Origin: Pseudomonadota bacterium
GTDB taxonomy: Bacteria; Pseudomonadota; Gammaproteobacteria; Burkholderiales; Ferrovaceae
NCBI GenBank assembly: GCA_021811145.1
Contig: JAJZPN010000006.1
Span: 19,234-83,233 of the forward strand
DNA length: 64,000 bases
Direction of reading: 5' to 3'
Positions 30,414 through 40,362 of this stretch are shown here, one piece after another. How positions within the stretch are numbered: position 1 is the stretch's first letter; each line of letters starts with the position of its first letter. The translations under genes and the position numbers were made by a program. The notes beneath the pieces are model-generated. The model made no database searches. It was not told the origin of the DNA and saw nothing but the letters and a program-made list of their open reading frames with translations.

Positions 30414-31382
30414 ATGAAATTCAATGACATCAAATTATTAGCCCAAGCCGATATGGATGCTGTGGATCATGTGATTCGTAAGCAGCTTTATTCTGATGTG
30501 GTTTTAGTTAGGCAAGTTGCCGAATACATCATCCAAAGTGGCGGAAAGCGTTTAAGACCACTCATCACCGTATTGATGGCAAAAGCATGCGGTTATGAAG
30601 GGACTCACCACCATACTTTGGCTGCAGTCATTGAATTTATCCATACAGCAACGTTGCTTCATGATGATGTGGTAGACAAATCTGAGTTGCGACGTGGGAA
30701 AAAAACAGCCAATGAGTTGTTTGGTAATGCTGCAAGTGTATTAGTTGGAGATTTTCTCTACTCTAGAGCCTTTCAGATGATGGTGGGGGTAGGGCAGATG
30801 ACAGTGATGGATATTCTAGCTAATGCAACGAATATTATCGCCGAAGGAGAGGTGTTGCAATTATTGAATTGTCATGACCCGGATGTGGATGAAGAGCGTT
30901 ATCGCCAAGTAATTAAATATAAGACTGCACAATTGTTTTCGGCGGCAGGTCAGCTAGGTGCGCTTATCGCAAATCAATATGACCCCATTCAAACGCAAGC
31001 TAAAGAATACGGTACTTATTTGGGTAATGCTTTTCAGATTATTGATGATGTGTTGGATTACTCAGGTAACACAGAAGAGCTAGGTAAAAATCTTGGAGAT
31101 GACTTAGCTGAGGGGAAAGCCACCTTACCTTTAATTTATGCTATGCAAAAAGCCAATCATGAAGACCGTGATTTTTTACGTTCAGTAGTTATTGAAGGTG
31201 GTACAGATCATATGGATCGAGTGATGGCAATTATTAACGCTACAGGAGCCTTGATTTATACGACAGAGGCCGCTGAACGCGAGGCTAACTTAGCAATTGA
31301 CTGTATTTCCACATTTCAGGATAGCCCATATAAAGATGCACTAATGAGCCTTGCTCATCTTGCTGTAGAACGCAATCACTAA
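30414..31382 (+). CDS. ispB: Octaprenyl diphosphate synthase (long-chain polyprenyl synthase)
   Basis: IspB builds the side chain of ubiquinone by adding isopentenyl units to farnesyl diphosphate. The 322-residue protein is an all-helical prenyl synthase with GGKRLRP, a first aspartate motif in LLHDDVVDKSELRRG and a second in QIIDDVLDYSG. Chain length cannot be set exactly from sequence; C40 is usual for this group. Divergence from rplU-rpmA is the common genomic neighbourhood. Confidence 0.93.
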   Translation: MKFNDIKLLAQADMDAVDHVIRKQLYSDVVLVRQVAEYIIQSGGKRLRPLITVLMAKACGYEGTHHHTLAAVIEFIHTATLLHDDVVDKSELRRGKKTANELFGNAASVLVGDFLYSRAFQMMVGVGQMTVMDILANATNIIAEGEVLQLLNCHDPDVDEERYRQVIKYKTAQLFSAAGQLGALIANQYDPIQTQAKEYGTYLGNAFQIIDDVLDYSGNTEELGKNLGDDLAEGKATLPLIYAMQKANHEDRDFLRSVVIEGGTDHMDRVMAIINATGALIYTTEAAEREANLAIDCISTFQDSPYKDALMSLAHLAVERNH

Positions 31383-31441
31383 TTCTTCATTTATTGATTG
31401 GTTTAGTCACAAAAATTTAATAAAAATGTCACGTTTCGTTC

Positions 31442-32290
31442 ATGCCCGCATGGCTTAATGGACGCGTGAAAACCAATGACTTAGACATCAATCACCACTA
31501 CAGAACTATCTGGATTTCAGATACTCATCTTGGAACCCCAGGTTGTCAGGCAGATTATCTACTCGATTTTTTAAGAACCCATGAAGCAGAAACCATTTAT
31601 TTGGTTGGTGACATCATCGATGGATGGCAATTAAAAAAGGGGTGGTATTGGCCTCAAACACATAATGATGTAATACAAAAATTATTAAGAAAAGCCAGAA
31701 AAGGGACGCATGTTGTATACGTACCTGGTAACCATGATGAGCTAGCACGTCAATTTATTGGCTTGGCTTTTGGTGATATCAAAGTATGTGAAGAGGCTAT
31801 TCATACCCTACGGGATGGACGAAAATTATGGGTAGTTCATGGAGATCTCTTTGATGGAATTACCCAACATGCGAAATGGTTGTCGCATTTGGGTGATAGT
31901 CTCTACACCATGATTCTTAAATTTAACCAATGGTTTAATGCGGTAAGAGTGCGTATTGGATTACCTTATTGGTCACTGTCACAATATCTGAAACACCAAG
32001 TTAAAAACGCTATTAATTATATCGCTTCTTTCGAGGCGGTGATGGTGGCTGAAGCTAAGCGTCGAGGCTGTCAGGGGGTAGTATGTGGTCATATCCATCG
32101 TGCTGAAGTGAGGGAGATTGATGGTCTCTTATATTGTAATGATGGGGATTGGGTAGAGTCCCTAACAGCATTAGTTGAAACCCATGATGGTCAGTTAAAA
32201 ATTGTCGAGTGGCGCAGTCGTGTTGAGGCGCCGCTCAATCTAGGTCCGGTTCACCAAGAAGAGCTATTTCCAGAAGGAGTTGTTTCATGA
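31442..32290 (+). CDS. Metallophosphoesterase, UDP-2,3-diacylglucosamine diphosphatase-like
   Basis: This 282-residue calcineurin-type phosphoesterase resembles LpxH, the lipid A pathway enzyme that cleaves UDP-2,3-diacylglucosamine. Metal motifs are in order: ISDTHLG near residue 23, VGDIIDGW, GNHDE, VHGDLFD and GHIHRA. The following glycosyltransferase overlaps by 4 bases and dgkA comes next, so an envelope lipid role fits. It is longer than classical LpxH (about 240 residues), so it may be a paralogue acting on another lipid. No clear Shine-Dalgarno is seen. Confidence 0.8.
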   Translation: MPAWLNGRVKTNDLDINHHYRTIWISDTHLGTPGCQADYLLDFLRTHEAETIYLVGDIIDGWQLKKGWYWPQTHNDVIQKLLRKARKGTHVVYVPGNHDELARQFIGLAFGDIKVCEEAIHTLRDGRKLWVVHGDLFDGITQHAKWLSHLGDSLYTMILKFNQWFNAVRVRIGLPYWSLSQYLKHQVKNAINYIASFEAVMVAEAKRRGCQGVVCGHIHRAEVREIDGLLYCNDGDWVESLTALVETHDGQLKIVEWRSRVEAPLNLGPVHQEELFPEGVVS

Positions 32291-33339
32291 AAATTATGAT
32301 CGTGACTGACGCGTGGGATCCGCAAGTTAATGGTGTGGTGAGAACATTAAAAAATACTCGTAAAGAATTAGAGTTATTGGGCTATCAAGTGGAGATGCTG
32401 ACTCCGCAGGAATTTAATACTATTCCTTGCCCAACTTATCCTGATATTCGCTTATCTTTATTTCCAGGAGCCAAGGTTCGTGATCGTATTCGTGAGTTTA
32501 ATCCCGATGCTCTTCATATCGCTACCGAAGGACCTCTGGGTCTTGCTGCACGGGCATTTGCAGTGAAACGTCAACTCGCTTTTACGACTGCTTACCATAC
32601 ACGTTTTCCTGAATACGTGAAGGCACGTTTTGCTATTCCTTTGTCATGGACGTATGCTTTCTTACGTTGGTTTCATGGTCCCTCACATGCTGTGATGGCA
32701 CCTACTCCAGTTGTGATTAAAGATCTTCAACATTATGGTATAGCAAACGTAGTGCTGTGGACTCGTGGCGTAGATTTAGATATTTTTAAGTTTCAGAAAG
32801 AGAAAGGGCTAAAACTGAATACTTCCCCTCCTGTTTTTTTATATGTTGGTAGAGTGGCAGTTGAGAAAAATGTAGAGGCGTTTTTGGAATTAGACTTGCC
32901 TGGTTCTAAATGGGTGGCGGGTGATGGCCCTGCTATGGCTGATATCCGAGCAAAATACCCTGATGTAAATTATTTGGGTGTATTAAGTCAAACAGAATTA
33001 GCTGAAGTTTATGGCTCTGCTGATGTATTTGTTTTTCCAAGTAAAACAGATACATTTGGATTGGTTTTGTTAGAGGCAATGGCCTGCGGCTGTCCTGTGG
33101 CAGCATACCCGGTAACTGGTCCCTTGGATGTGATCGGACAATCTGGAGCGGGGGCACTAAACAATGATTTACGTCAGGCATGTCTTGATGCCCTGACTAT
33201 TTCTCGTCAACAAGCCCGGTTACATGCAGAACAGTTTTCATGGTCCAAGGCGACAGAGCAATTTGCCGGATATTTAAAACCTTTACCTGAGAATATTACT
33301 AATAATCTAACTCATGAATCCCTCTCCAGAGCATCTTAA
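32287..33339 (+). CDS. GT4-family glycosyltransferase
   Basis: This is a retaining glycosyltransferase with the GT-B fold, 350 residues. The N-terminus (IVTDAWDPQVNGVVRTL) and the C-terminal nucleotide-sugar region (YVGRVAVEKN, VFVFPSKTDTFGLVLLEAMACG) match the PimB/MgtA-like branch of GT4, which moves mannose or glucose to membrane lipids. Donor and acceptor are not determinable. It is translationally coupled to the phosphoesterase (ATGA overlap) and overlaps dgkA by 26 bases. Confidence 0.87.
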   Translation: MKIMIVTDAWDPQVNGVVRTLKNTRKELELLGYQVEMLTPQEFNTIPCPTYPDIRLSLFPGAKVRDRIREFNPDALHIATEGPLGLAARAFAVKRQLAFTTAYHTRFPEYVKARFAIPLSWTYAFLRWFHGPSHAVMAPTPVVIKDLQHYGIANVVLWTRGVDLDIFKFQKEKGLKLNTSPPVFLYVGRVAVEKNVEAFLELDLPGSKWVAGDGPAMADIRAKYPDVNYLGVLSQTELAEVYGSADVFVFPSKTDTFGLVLLEAMACGCPVAAYPVTGPLDVIGQSGAGALNNDLRQACLDALTISRQQARLHAEQFSWSKATEQFAGYLKPLPENITNNLTHESLSRAS

Positions 33340-33706
33340 CGAAAGCCCTTTTAAGGGTAAATCCGGTATACGTCGGGTCATTAATGCCTTGGGGTACTCA
33401 ATCCAAGGATTAAAGGCTGCGTATCATCATGAAAGTGCTTTTCGGCAAGAGGTTATTTTGTCTGTGTTACTCATCCCTATTTCTTTGTTTTTAAAAACAT
33501 CAGGAGTAGGGCATGCCCTAATGGTCGGAAGCGTTTTATTGGTGTTATTGGTTGAGTTGTTAAATTCTGCCGTGGAAGCGGCGGTTGATCGAGTTTCGTT
33601 AGAAAAACATCGTTTATCAAAACGCGCAAAAGATATTGGTAGTGCCGCTGTGTTAATTAGTTTGATTAATGTTGCTGTGATTTGGTTACTGATTTTGTTT
33701 TACTAA
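33314..33706 (+). CDS. dgkA: Diacylglycerol kinase, DgkA type
   Basis: DgkA is a small trimeric inner-membrane kinase that recycles diacylglycerol to phosphatidate. The 130-residue product has the amphipathic N-terminal helix (GIRRVINALGYSIQGLKAAYHHESAFRQE), three membrane segments and the active-site block VELLNSAVEAAVDRVS. ATG 33314 lies inside the glycosyltransferase gene. It closes the three-gene envelope cluster. Confidence 0.95.
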   Translation: MNPSPEHLNESPFKGKSGIRRVINALGYSIQGLKAAYHHESAFRQEVILSVLLIPISLFLKTSGVGHALMVGSVLLVLLVELLNSAVEAAVDRVSLEKHRLSKRAKDIGSAAVLISLINVAVIWLLILFY

Positions 33707-33729
33707 GATTAAACAGTACTTTTACTAAT

Positions 33730-34626
33730 TTACTTGGGTTTTTTAGCACGCACACCTAATAACGCACCAATACTTACCAGCACCACTCCAATACCTGTAG
33801 ATAAAGTAATAGGCTCATTTAAAAATGGTATTGCAAGAATAGCTGAAGTTCCAGGAACGATAGCCAACGTGAGAGAAGCGGCACCGCTTCCTAACACTAA
33901 AGTGGCAAAGGTATAACAAAATCCTGCTACCAGCGCAGCAATGATTCCTTGATAAAAGCCCTGTAACAAAATAGTTGAGAAGCTTGCTTCATGGATCCCT
34001 TTGGGGAGAAAAAGTAAATATATTGGTAAATAAATTAATAATGAAGTGACACCGATACCACTCATCGCATCAACAGGGCGAATGTTCCATATTCTTACTA
34101 AAATACCAAAGGTCGACCAAGCTAGCGCTGCAAGGATAAAGAAAATATCACCCCAAATAACATGGGGATTATCTGTACTGTGTGTTTGTAGACTGTGAAA
34201 ACTAATGACTGCTACGCCCAAGGCAGCTAAGAATAGAGCTAGGAGTGAGAGAGGCTTTGGTCGGTCTTTCAGAAAAATCCAGGCAATCCCTGCAGTTGCA
34301 AGAGGAATGCCACCATTAATAATAATCCCTGCATGGGCAGCCGGGGCAAACATAAAGCCTGAGTAGGCGCACAATGCATAACCAAAGCCACCTACCGTAC
34401 CCATAATAAACAGTTGTAGTTTATTAAGTTGATTACCAAAGATAAAGAAAATCGGTACCATGAATAAGCCAGACACCAAGAATCTTAGTGCAGCTACGTC
34501 AAAAGGGGTAAGTACACTTTTACCGCCTAAACGAGAAACAATATTAAAGCCCGTCCAACAGCAAACTACTGTGAATGCGGCAAGATAGCCTTGCCATCTC
34601 GGAGTATTGGTGCTGTTAATTGACAT
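33730..34626 (-). CDS. EamA/DMT-family transporter
   Basis: This 298-residue inner-membrane protein has ten predicted membrane segments arranged as two EamA repeats (about 10-140 and 160-290). The family exports amino acids or other metabolites; the substrate here is unknown. It converges on dgkA with 23 bases between stops and is divergent from the next gene with a 94-base AT-rich gap that must hold both promoters. Confidence 0.88.
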   Translation of the reverse strand: MSINSTNTPRWQGYLAAFTVVCCWTGFNIVSRLGGKSVLTPFDVAALRFLVSGLFMVPIFFIFGNQLNKLQLFIMGTVGGFGYALCAYSGFMFAPAAHAGIIINGGIPLATAGIAWIFLKDRPKPLSLLALFLAALGVAVISFHSLQTHSTDNPHVIWGDIFFILAALAWSTFGILVRIWNIRPVDAMSGIGVTSLLIYLPIYLLFLPKGIHEASFSTILLQGFYQGIIAALVAGFCYTFATLVLGSGAASLTLAIVPGTSAILAIPFLNEPITLSTGIGVVLVSIGALLGVRAKKPK

Positions 34627-34720
34627 AGTAAGGTTACAAATATCTTATAATACTGTAAATGACATTAAATCTGTTAATTAAAACACTTTAACTTGTCTAT
34701 TCTTAATAAAAGGGCATTAA

Positions 34721-34963
34721 GTGATTATGAAATTGCTTTTGTGGTTAGCGGTTATTTATTTTGCTGCAAAGTATGTTTTACCTATTTGGCAAAAGCATCA
34801 GGCTACTCTAAAGAAATCTCAGGAATCTCCCATTGAGCATACTGAGGATATGGTGCGCTGTGCTAAGTGTGGTGTATTTGTTGTTCGCAATGAGGCCATC
34901 GCTTCTAAAGGCCGATATTATTGTTCTTTAGCGCACAAACAACAGGACCAAGCAGGTGCTTAA
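34721..34963 (+). CDS. PP0621-like small membrane-anchored zinc-ribbon protein
   Basis: This is an 80-residue protein with an N-terminal membrane anchor (LLLWLAVIYFAAKYVLPIW) and a treble-clef zinc motif MVRCAKCGVFVVRNEA...YYCSLAH. Such proteins often precede ampD in betaproteobacteria and pseudomonads; function unknown. GTG 34721 lies 6 bases after AGGG; an ATG at 34727 is the alternative. The TAATG junction couples it to ampD. Confidence 0.75.
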   Translation: MIMKLLLWLAVIYFAAKYVLPIWQKHQATLKKSQESPIEHTEDMVRCAKCGVFVVRNEAIASKGRYYCSLAHKQQDQAGA

Positions 34964-35496
34964 TGACTCTTAGAATGAAGCCTCAAGGTTGGGTGAGCGA
35001 GGCCGCGCAGGTGCTTTCTCCAAACTTTAACCAACGTCCTAGAGAAACAGAGGTGTCATTAATAGTAATTCATTGTATTAGTTTGCCTCCTGGAGAGTTT
35101 GGTGGTGAAGCTATCAGTCAGTTATTTTTAAACCAATTGGATTGTGACTCTCATCCTTATTATCAGTCTTTGAAGGGATTGGAAGTTTCCTCTCATTTTC
35201 TGATTCGCCGTAGCGGAGAACTGATACAGTATGTATCCTGTAATGACCGTGCTTGGCATGCTGGTATCTCAGTCTGGCAGGATAAGTCTAATTGTAATGA
35301 TTACTCTATTGGTATTGAGCTTGAGGGAACCACTGATAGGAGTTTTACAGAAGAGCAGTATCTGAGTTTGGTTGAATTGGTAAAGTTATTAAAAAAACAC
35401 TATCCCATTACTGATATTGTGGGGCATCAACATATAGCGCCAGGAAGAAAAGATGATCCTGGACCGTATTTTGATTGGCACAGATTAACTTCTTAA
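34963..35496 (+). CDS. ampD: 1,6-anhydro-N-acetylmuramyl-L-alanine amidase AmpD
   Basis: AmpD is the cytosolic zinc amidase that removes the peptide from anhydro-muropeptides during cell-wall recycling. The 177-residue protein has the N-terminal NFNQRP block, IVIHCISLPPGEFGG with the first zinc His, SSHFLIRRSGEL, and the C-terminal GHQHIAPGRKDDPGP holding the second His and Asp. ATG 34963 overlaps the previous stop by one base, giving the usual family start. No ampC or ampR is in the window. Confidence 0.94.
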   Translation: MTLRMKPQGWVSEAAQVLSPNFNQRPRETEVSLIVIHCISLPPGEFGGEAISQLFLNQLDCDSHPYYQSLKGLEVSSHFLIRRSGELIQYVSCNDRAWHAGISVWQDKSNCNDYSIGIELEGTTDRSFTEEQYLSLVELVKLLKKHYPITDIVGHQHIAPGRKDDPGPYFDWHRLTS

Positions 35497-35544
35497 AACA
35501 GCTTGTTAGTTGTTCACTTGATATGGGTCACTGTATAAAAGCGT

Positions 35545-35556
35545 TATCCTAGGATA
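35545..35556. promoter_or_regulatory. 12-bp palindrome in the pntA upstream region
   Basis: TATCCTAGGATA is a perfect palindrome 58 bases before pntA. TTGTTC-N18-TATAAA just before it, or TGTATA-N17-TACAAT overlapping it, could serve as promoter, so it may be an operator. Function inferred only from position. Confidence 0.35.
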
Positions 35557-35613
35557 CAATGCCTCATTTTGGTAAAAAGCATTTTCTCGTAAAACGAATA
35601 ATAGGAGTAGTTC

Positions 35614-37185
35614 ATGGCCATGATGATTGGAGTCCCTCGGGAAATCCACCCAGGAGAGCGGCGTGTTGCAGCCACCCCTGAGTCTGCGTCTCAGCTTATA
35701 AAACTTGGTTATTCAGTCATGATTGAAAGTGGTGCAGGTGAATTAGCATCACTACATGATGAGGCTTATCGTGCAGTCGGTGTTGAGGTTGTGGATCGTG
35801 ATACGGTATGGCAAAAGGCTGACATTATTCTCAAAGTTCGTGCTCCTCAATTTGATGCAACCAGTGGAGTTCATGAGGTAACTAAGGCTCGCCCTAAATC
35901 TATTATTATTGGTTTTGTATGGCCTGCGCAAAATGCTGAGTTACTAGAAATGTTTATCAAACAAGGAGTAACTGCCCTTGCTGTTGATACCATTCCACGC
36001 ATATCGCGCGCACAAAAAATGGATGCCTTAAGCTCCATGGCTAATATTGCGGGCTATCGCGCTATTGTAGAAGCATCCAATCATTTTGGACGTTTCTTTA
36101 CTGGTCAAATTACTGCTGCAGGTAAAGTGCCTCCAGCAAAAGTGATGGTTATCGGTGCCGGCGTTGCAGGGCTTGCAGCTATCGGTACTGCAAGAGGATT
36201 AGGCGCTATTGTTCGTGCTTTTGATACTCGTCCGGAAGTAAAACAACAAATTGAAAGTATGGGAGCCGAATTCCTGGAGCTTGATTTTGAGGAAGAAGGA
36301 TCAGGAAGCGGTGGTTATGCCAAACAAATGAGCCCTGAGTTCATCAAGGCTGAAATGGAATTGTTTGCAAATCAAGCCAAAGAAGTTGACATTATTGTTA
36401 CCACTGCCTTGATTCCAGGAAAGCCTGCCCCAAAACTCATTACAAAAGACATGGTTTATTCCATGAAAAAAGGCAGCGTGATTGTCGACTTGGCTGCAGA
36501 ACAAGGAGGTAACTGTGAGTGTACTGTGCCAGGAGAAGTAGCCAATGTTGAAGGGGTGACAGTGATTGGTTATACAGACTTACCCTCACGTTTGTCAGCC
36601 CAATCAAGTCAACTCTACGGCACCAACTTACGTCATTTGTTAACGGATTTAACACCAAATAAAGATGGGCAAGTGCAATTAAATCTTGAGGATGATGTAA
36701 TACGTGGCGCAACAGTTGTTCATGATGGTCAGCTAATGTGGCCTGCACCACCTTTAAAAATTCCTGCTATCGCACCAGCTAAACCTCAGGCTGCTATGCC
36801 TCCGCCAGCACCAAAACATGGTGAGTCTTCGGGGCCGATGAAAGGGTCTACACTGGCTACCATCTTATTAGTAGGTGTGGTCTTATTTGCACTTATTGGT
36901 CTTTATGCGCCGGCTGCTTTCTTGCCACATTTTACTGTATTTGTATTGGCTTGTTTTGTAGGCTATATGGTGGTGTGGAATGTCACACCAGCTTTACATA
37001 CTCCGCTCATGAGTGTTACTAATGCAATTAGTGGAATTATTGTTATTGGTGCATTACTTGAAGTGGGAAGTTCTGATAGCGTGGTAATGATATTGGCTTT
37101 ATTTTCTGTGCTAATCGCTACCATTAATATTGCGGGTGGTTTTAGAGTCACTCAGCGCATGCTTAACATGTTTCGTAAAGATTGA
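35614..37185 (+). CDS. pntA: NAD(P) transhydrogenase alpha subunit
   Basis: PntA with PntB couples proton entry to hydride transfer from NADH to NADP. The 523-residue protein joins the NAD-binding domain I (about 1-380; [51 protein letters not shown]) by a Pro/Ala linker (about 385-405) to four membrane segments (410-515). This is the E. coli-like fused form, whereas many bacteria split it in two. AGGAG precedes ATG 35614. pntB follows after 10 bases. Confidence 0.96.
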   Translation: MAMMIGVPREIHPGERRVAATPESASQLIKLGYSVMIESGAGELASLHDEAYRAVGVEVVDRDTVWQKADIILKVRAPQFDATSGVHEVTKARPKSIIIGFVWPAQNAELLEMFIKQGVTALAVDTIPRISRAQKMDALSSMANIAGYRAIVEASNHFGRFFTGQITAAGKVPPAKVMVIGAGVAGLAAIGTARGLGAIVRAFDTRPEVKQQIESMGAEFLELDFEEEGSGSGGYAKQMSPEFIKAEMELFANQAKEVDIIVTTALIPGKPAPKLITKDMVYSMKKGSVIVDLAAEQGGNCECTVPGEVANVEGVTVIGYTDLPSRLSAQSSQLYGTNLRHLLTDLTPNKDGQVQLNLEDDVIRGATVVHDGQLMWPAPPLKIPAIAPAKPQAAMPPPAPKHGESSGPMKGSTLATILLVGVVLFALIGLYAPAAFLPHFTVFVLACFVGYMVVWNVTPALHTPLMSVTNAISGIIVIGALLEVGSSDSVVMILALFSVLIATINIAGGFRVTQRMLNMFRKD

Positions 37186-37195
37186 GGAGTGACCC

Positions 37196-38584
37196 ATGAA
37201 TCCAGGATTAATTACTGTTTCATATATCGCTTCTGCGATTTTATTTATTTTAAGTTTAGGTGGGCTCTCTCGCCAAGATACAGCAAGACGGGGTAACTTC
37301 TATGGCGCAGCAGGAATGGCAATTGCTATCCTTGCTACCGTGCTTGGTACAGGAATCAGTCAATGGCTACTTATCCCAGCTATAGTGGTGGGTGGAGCGG
37401 TTGGTTGGATGCTTGCTGTAAGAGTTGAAATGACGCAGATGCCTGAGCTCGTTGCTGTTCTCCATTCCTTTGTGGGGCTAGCCGCCACATTGGTGGGGTA
37501 TGCAAGCTTTTTAGATCCTAACGCCCACTATGTCGGTGCAGAACATACTATTCATGAATTAGAAATTTATATTGGTGTGTTTATTGGCGCAGTCACCTTC
37601 ACAGGGTCAATCATTGCCTTTGGTAAACTAAGAGGTATGATTTCTGGTAAACCTTTGACCTTACCCATGCGTCACTGGCTTAATTTATTCGGAATTCTTG
37701 TCACCATTTATTTGGGTAGCGTCTTTTTGAGTTCTGAAGGTAGTGCCGGTTTGCCTGCACTATTGATTATGACCGGTATTGCTCTCTTGCTTGGTATTCA
37801 TTTAGTTATGGCCATCGGTGGAGCAGATATGCCAGTTGTGGTTTCTATGCTAAATAGCTACTCAGGCTGGGCTGCTGCAGCAACTGGTTTTATGTTGTCC
37901 AACGACCTTTTGATTGTAACGGGGGCGCTCGTTGGTAGTAGTGGTGCAATTCTCTCTTATATTATGTGTCGTGCCATGAACCGCAGTTTCATCAGTGTGA
38001 TATTGGGTGGTTTTGGGACAGGGAGTGGGACATCCAGTGCCGCTGCCGTTGAAGGTGAAGCCGTCTCAATCAGTGCTGAAGAAACAGCACAATCATTAAT
38101 GGATGCAAAAGAAGTGATTATTGTTCCAGGCTATGGTATGGCGGTAGCTCAAGCTCAGGGCGTAATTAGTGAGATCACCAAACGCTTACGCGCTAAGGGA
38201 GTGACTGTGCGCTTTGCTATTCATCCTGTGGCTGGACGTTTGCCAGGTCACATGAATGTGCTGTTAGCTGAGGCTAAAGTACCTTATGACATTGTGCTTG
38301 AGATGGATGAAATTAACGAAGATTTCCCTGAGACTGATACAGTTTTAGTGGTTGGAGCTAATGATATTGTCAATCCTTCGGCACAAGAGGATCCTGGTAG
38401 TCCTATTGCTGGTATGCCTGTTTTAGAAGTATGGAAAGCAAAAACCGTGGTGGTATTTAAACGCAGTATGGCAACAGGCTATGCTGGTGTAGAAAATCCC
38501 TTATTCTTCAAGGAAAATACCCGTATGTTATTTGGTGATGCGAAGAAGAGTGTGGATGCCATACTGTCACATATCCCAGCTTAA
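37196..38584 (+). CDS. pntB: NAD(P) transhydrogenase beta subunit
   Basis: PntB supplies the remaining membrane helices (about 1-260) and the NADP-binding domain III (about 290-462) with [31 protein letters not shown] and [12 protein letters not shown] motifs. The 462-residue length equals that of E. coli PntB. It is co-transcribed with pntA and followed by a clear terminator. Confidence 0.97.
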   Translation: MNPGLITVSYIASAILFILSLGGLSRQDTARRGNFYGAAGMAIAILATVLGTGISQWLLIPAIVVGGAVGWMLAVRVEMTQMPELVAVLHSFVGLAATLVGYASFLDPNAHYVGAEHTIHELEIYIGVFIGAVTFTGSIIAFGKLRGMISGKPLTLPMRHWLNLFGILVTIYLGSVFLSSEGSAGLPALLIMTGIALLLGIHLVMAIGGADMPVVVSMLNSYSGWAAAATGFMLSNDLLIVTGALVGSSGAILSYIMCRAMNRSFISVILGGFGTGSGTSSAAAVEGEAVSISAEETAQSLMDAKEVIIVPGYGMAVAQAQGVISEITKRLRAKGVTVRFAIHPVAGRLPGHMNVLLAEAKVPYDIVLEMDEINEDFPETDTVLVVGANDIVNPSAQEDPGSPIAGMPVLEVWKAKTVVVFKRSMATGYAGVENPLFFKENTRMLFGDAKKSVDAILSHIPA

Positions 38585-38607
38585 TTATTTGTGTTGCTAA
38601 CTAAAGA

Positions 38608-38635
38608 AGCTCTTCAAACAATGAAGAGCTTTTTT
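38608..38635 (+). terminator. Intrinsic terminator of pntAB
   Basis: A perfect 9-bp stem AGCTCTTCA/TGAAGAGCT (38608-38616 with 38622-38630), 5-nt loop, followed by TTTTTATTTTT. Confidence 0.9.
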
Positions 38636-38653
38636 ATTTTTCAGTATTAAAGG

Positions 38654-39751
38654 TTATTTGGTTAATAAAGCCAAAGCCTTATCAATGCGGTGATCGATGC
38701 CTGAATGAGTACCTAAAAACTCATGATAAATATGGTTAATTCCGTCGCTTTTTAGTTGCCTTGATAACTGACGCATACCATAGTGTATGTGGTATTGATC
38801 ATTCCACCCACAATCAAGATAAAGTGTTTTAAGTGTTCTCAATATATCAGGTTGCTGTTTAACTCTATGTATAGGGTCCCAAGTTAACCAGTTATTCCAA
38901 CGCTGATTAATTATTTCACCACTGTAAGCATTAAAAGGAATACGAAAGCCATTTTTAACCTGAGGATCTGGGTCATAGGTTGCTGCCATACAAATATTCA
39001 TTAAAGCATGGCTTTCATGATGGTTTGGGCGTTCATTTTTCCACATATAGTCAAGAAATGACTTCACTCGACCATCATCAATCCCAAGTGACAGTAGGTG
39101 GTTTATTTCTTGTGTGGGTTCATTACTGCTTTCAGCAATCAGTTGATCGGGTGCATATTTAGATAATGTTGTTAGTGTGTTATGCCAGTCATTACGATAG
39201 AGAGCATCGAAAAAGCAATCGCCAGAGAGCATTCCAACGTTACCCCAAGTGGCTGGGTAAAGTAAGGCCGCCATGATAGCACCGTACCCTCCAGAGGACT
39301 TACCATAGATGACACGTTTCTCAGGTGCTCTAATTGTCGGTAGACTTTGATCAACAAAAGCGAGCAGCTCTTGGTTTATAAAGTCTCCGTATTGCCCTAT
39401 GGCACTTGAATTTATGTATTGATTGCCACCTAAACGGGTAAAGGCGTCTGGGAAGACAACAATTAGATCAGGAATGGTTTGTTCATGGTAAAGACGATTA
39501 AGTCTATCTACAATATTCTCGTCAAAAGCGCGCCATGCAATCCTACCAGCACCAGTGCCTAAAAAACCAGCCAATTCAAAAACCAATGGAAAACGTTGAC
39601 CTTGTTTACTTTTTTCTTCAAAACGGGGTGGGACCCAAACTGGATGCTGACGAATTACAGGATCATTGAGAGGGTTATTATGTAAAACCTGGGAATGGTG
39701 TTCAAGAAAAAAAACACGCCCAGGTAAAATGTCTGGGCGTGTAATTAACAT
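38654..39751 (-). CDS. Putative esterase, alpha/beta hydrolase fold (esterase D superfamily)
   Basis: This 365-residue cytosolic protein has no signal peptide. The nucleophile elbow YGKSSGGYGA gives the GxSxG serine (Ser around residue 148), and HSGIDHRIDKAL near the C-terminus may provide the His. It resembles the enterochelin-esterase/esterase D group; the substrate is unknown. The first 15 codons coincide with an intrinsic terminator that appears to serve efp, so the exact start or its regulation is uncertain, although the N-terminal LEHHSQVLHNNPLNDP region looks genuinely coding. Confidence 0.75.
   Translation of the reverse strand: MLITRPDILPGRVFFLEHHSQVLHNNPLNDPVIRQHPVWVPPRFEEKSKQGQRFPLVFELAGFLGTGAGRIAWRAFDENIVDRLNRLYHEQTIPDLIVVFPDAFTRLGGNQYINSSAIGQYGDFINQELLAFVDQSLPTIRAPEKRVIYGKSSGGYGAIMAALLYPATWGNVGMLSGDCFFDALYRNDWHNTLTTLSKYAPDQLIAESSNEPTQEINHLLSLGIDDGRVKSFLDYMWKNERPNHHESHALMNICMAATYDPDPQVKNGFRIPFNAYSGEIINQRWNNWLTWDPIHRVKQQPDILRTLKTLYLDCGWNDQYHIHYGMRQLSRQLKSDGINHIYHEFLGTHSGIDHRIDKALALLTK
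39707..39742 (-). terminator. Intrinsic terminator of efp, embedded in the esterase 5' coding region
   Basis: On the minus strand a perfect 10-bp stem ACACGCCCAG/CTGGGCGTGT (39742-39733 with 39723-39714), 9-nt loop, is followed by eight Ts (39714-39707). It begins 21 bases after the efp stop and lies within esterase codons 4-15. Confidence 0.88.
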
Positions 39752-39762
39752 AGTGATAACGC

Positions 39763-40323
39763 TCAGGAATTAACGCGACGACGATACTCACCGGTGGTGG
39801 TATCAATTTCAATTTTGTCGCCAGGTTCACAAAACAAAGGAACTGCAATTTCAAAGCCATTTTTAAGTTTGGCTGGTTTTAACACTTTGCCAGAGGTGTC
39901 TCCACGCACGGCAGGTTCTGTATACTCAATTTCACGAACTAATGAATTAGGTAACTGAACAGAAATAGGACGTCCATCATAGAGTGTGATTTCACAAGCC
40001 ATCCCATCTTCAAGATAGTTTAGCGCTTCACCCATGTTTTCTTGGTCCACTTCAAATTGATTGTACTCAGCATCCATGAATACATATGAGGGGTCAGCAA
40101 AATAGGAATAAGTAACTTCTTTGTGCTCTAAGATTACTTGGTCTAATTTGTCATCAGCTTTGTACACTACTTCACTGGCAGCACCTGTGAGTAGATTTTT
40201 CAGTTTCATTTTAACAACAGCGGCACTACGACCACCTTTATTGTATTCTGTTTTCTGAATGACCATGGGGTCTTTGCCAACCATGATAACGTTTCCGGAA
40301 CGTAATTCTTGAGCTTGTTTCAT
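39763..40323 (-). CDS. efp: Translation elongation factor P, Arg32 type
   Basis: EF-P relieves ribosome stalling at polyproline. The start ATG at 40323 (not the TTG at 40335) places the modified residue at Arg32 in the loop KGGRSAAV. Arg32 is the residue rhamnosylated by EarP in betaproteobacteria and pseudomonads. The 186-residue protein has the three-domain EF-P form and ends GEYRRRVNS. earP lies 39 bases upstream on the same strand, so enzyme and substrate are made together. Confidence 0.96.
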   Translation of the reverse strand: MKQAQELRSGNVIMVGKDPMVIQKTEYNKGGRSAAVVKMKLKNLLTGAASEVVYKADDKLDQVILEHKEVTYSYFADPSYVFMDAEYNQFEVDQENMGEALNYLEDGMACEITLYDGRPISVQLPNSLVREIEYTEPAVRGDTSGKVLKPAKLKNGFEIAVPLFCEPGDKIEIDTTTGEYRRRVNS

Positions 40324-40362
40324 AATGGATCTCAAAGGATTGAATTAAGCCCAACATTATAC

